Under the pieces are notes generated by a model that was not told the DNA's origin, ran no database searches, and saw only the letters and a list, made by a program, of their open reading frames with translations. A stretch of 64,000 bases of DNA from an uncultured Clostridia bacterium (lineage in GTDB: Bacteria > Bacillota > Clostridia > TANB77 > CAG-508). Each line of letters opens with the position of its first letter. Positions within the stretch are counted from its first letter, which is position 1. Location of the stretch: contig CANRED010000003.1 in the NCBI GenBank assembly GCA_947629555.1, positions 1 through 64,000 of the forward strand, read 5' to 3'. The translations under genes and the position numbers were made by a program. Shown here piece by piece: positions 62,229 through 64,000 of the stretch.

Positions 62229-62286
62229 TATAAATTCATACAAAAGTCGACGATAAGAAATTTAGAAAGGTAGGTGCAAAATCAGA

Positions 62287-62721
62287 ATGGAATTAGGAAA
62301 TGTAAAATCACCAGTTAAAAAGGTAAACAGAACAAGAGTTGGACGTGGTGTAGGTTCAGGACTTGGAAAAACATCTGGTAGAGGACATAAAGGACAAAAA
62401 GCAAGATCAGGTGGCGGAGTAAGACGTGGTTTTGAAGGAGGTCAAACTCCATTATATAGAAGATTACCTAAAAGAGGATTTACTAATATTCATGCTAAAA
62501 ATTATACAGAAGTAACTTTAACAATGTTAAATAAATCAGAAGCAACAGAGGTTACAGCTGAAACATTATTAAAAGAAGGAATAATAGGAAAAATCAATGA
62601 TGGTATCGTAGTATTAGGTACAGGTAGTTTAGATAAAAAATTAACTGTAAAAGCTACAAGATTTACTAAATCAGCTGCTGAAAAAATCGAAGCAGCAGGT
62701 GGAAAGGCAGAGGTGATTTAG
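62287..62721 (+). CDS. rplO: 50S ribosomal protein L15
   Basis: [51 protein letters not shown]. Confidence 0.97.
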   Translation: MELGNVKSPVKKVNRTRVGRGVGSGLGKTSGRGHKGQKARSGGGVRRGFEGGQTPLYRRLPKRGFTNIHAKNYTEVTLTMLNKSEATEVTAETLLKEGIIGKINDGIVVLGTGSLDKKLTVKATRFTKSAAEKIEAAGGKAEVI

Positions 62722-62722
62722 T

Positions 62723-64000
62723 ATGTTTAAAACAATAAAAAATGCCTTAAAAACACCTGATGTTAGAAAAAAGATATTATATACATTATTGTTAATAGTA
62801 TTATTTAGATTTGGATGTTTTATAACAGTTCCAGGTATTGATGCCATAGCTCTTTCAAATTTAGTAGACTCAGCAACAGGAAATACATTAACAGGTCTAA
62901 TAAACATGATTTCAGGAGGAGCGTTTGCAAACTTATCTATATTTGCAATGTCAATAACTCCATACATTACAGCTTCAATCGTAATACAATTACTTGCAAT
63001 GGTAATTCCATCATTAGAAAGAGCTGTTAAAGAAGGCGGAGAAGAAGGCAAAGAAAAAGTAAACAAATATACAAAAATATTAACACTAGTATTAGCTACT
63101 ATAGAAGCTATTGGTATATATATATCATATAGCGTTGGAAACTCACAAATATTCATAAATCCAGGAGCTAAAACTGCTATAATAATGGTAGTTTCATTAG
63201 TTACAGGAACAGCTTTACTTATGTGGTTAGGTGAACAAATTACTAAAAAAGGTATAGGAAATGGAATATCTATGATTATATTCATAGGAATAATATCTTC
63301 TTTACCAGATGCAATAACATCTTTATATTATAGAATAATGCAAGGTGGAGTATTTAGCACAACAGGATTATTAGTAGCTTTAGCAATAATAATAGGAGCT
63401 TTATTATTGGTTGCTGGAGTTGTGTTTGTTCAACAAGCAGAAAGAAGAGTACCTGTGCAATATGCTAAAAAAGTAGTTGGAAGAAAAATGTACGGAGGAC
63501 AAAGTACACATATTCCATTAAAATTAGCTATGGCAGGAGTTATGCCAGTTATATTTGCATCATCATTTATGACATTCCCAGCAATGATAATACAAATATT
63601 TAAATCAAACATAGCTAACGAAACAGGATTTTTAGCAGGATTATATAAATTTTCAATAGCAATATCATCTTCAAATGTAGAATTGAGATACACAATAATA
63701 AGTGCAATAGTATATCTATTATTAATAATAGGTTTCACATTCTTTTACACTTATGCTACATTTAATCCATCAGAAGTTTCAAATAATATAAAGAAAAATG
63801 GTGGATTTATACCAGGTATAAGAGCTGGAAAACCAACAACAGATTACTTATCATCAATATTATCAAAATTAACATGGTTTGGTGGATTTTTCTTAGCATT
63901 AATAGCAATAGTACCAATGTTAATGAAATTCACAGGATTAAACATAGCATTCGGAGGAACATCAATACTTATCGTAGTTGGTGTTGCATTAGAAACAGTA
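62723..64000 (+). CDS. secY: Preprotein translocase subunit SecY (truncated by window end)
   Basis: MFKTIKNALKTPDVRKKILYTLLLIVLFRFGCFITVPGID... Confidence 0.96.
   Translation, partial: MFKTIKNALKTPDVRKKILYTLLLIVLFRFGCFITVPGIDAIALSNLVDSATGNTLTGLINMISGGAFANLSIFAMSITPYITASIVIQLLAMVIPSLERAVKEGGEEGKEKVNKYTKILTLVLATIEAIGIYISYSVGNSQIFINPGAKTAIIMVVSLVTGTALLMWLGEQITKKGIGNGISMIIFIGIISSLPDAITSLYYRIMQGGVFSTTGLLVALAIIIGALLLVAGVVFVQQAERRVPVQYAKKVVGRKMYGGQSTHIPLKLAMAGVMPVIFASSFMTFPAMIIQIFKSNIANETGFLAGLYKFSIAISSSNVELRYTIISAIVYLLLIIGFTFFYTYATFNPSEVSNNIKKNGGFIPGIRAGKPTTDYLSSILSKLTWFGGFFLALIAIVPMLMKFTGLNIAFGGTSILIVVGVALETV

Noticed and set aside
495-63738. Numerous antisense Leu/Ile- or Ser/Phe-rich ORFs in the ORF track
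   Set aside because: They are shadows of AT-rich genes on the opposite strand with no RBS or recognisable domain.

Overview
AT-rich, spore-former-like Clostridia/Firmicutes chromosomal segment, mostly housekeeping: ileS, valS and pheST with T-box leaders, ftsK/spoIIIE, asd, rlmN, a prpC-prkC-rpe-spoVM-rpmB neighbourhood, nth, a peptidase U32 gene, a dockerin/cohesin-like surface pair, uvrA, murD, ytvI-like, and the S10/spc ribosomal protein operon up to a truncated secY. The most unusual signal is recoding. Five conserved genes (rsmD, an MBL-fold RNase-like gene, the PP2C phosphatase, peptidase U32 twice, uvrA) are each broken in the same way: an in-frame CGG codon where one extra C precedes a conserved glycine codon (NNN-C-GGN). 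Skipping that C restores the full-length protein at all six sites. By manual scan I found no other in-frame CGG codon in any recognisable gene of the window. The only other in-frame CGGs are in two short, compositionally foreign ORFs. This suggests CGG is unassigned or nearly so in this lineage, and that CGG-N is bypassed by +1 frameshifting or read as a quadruplet Gly codon. Secondary observations are a set of ~120-145 nt long-arm hairpin elements with unrelated but self-complementary arms (two inside the ribosomal operon), dispersed short palindromic repeats, small unusual proteins (Asn-rich 30 aa, Cys/Gly-rich 50 aa, SpoVM), and apparent absence of rpmD.
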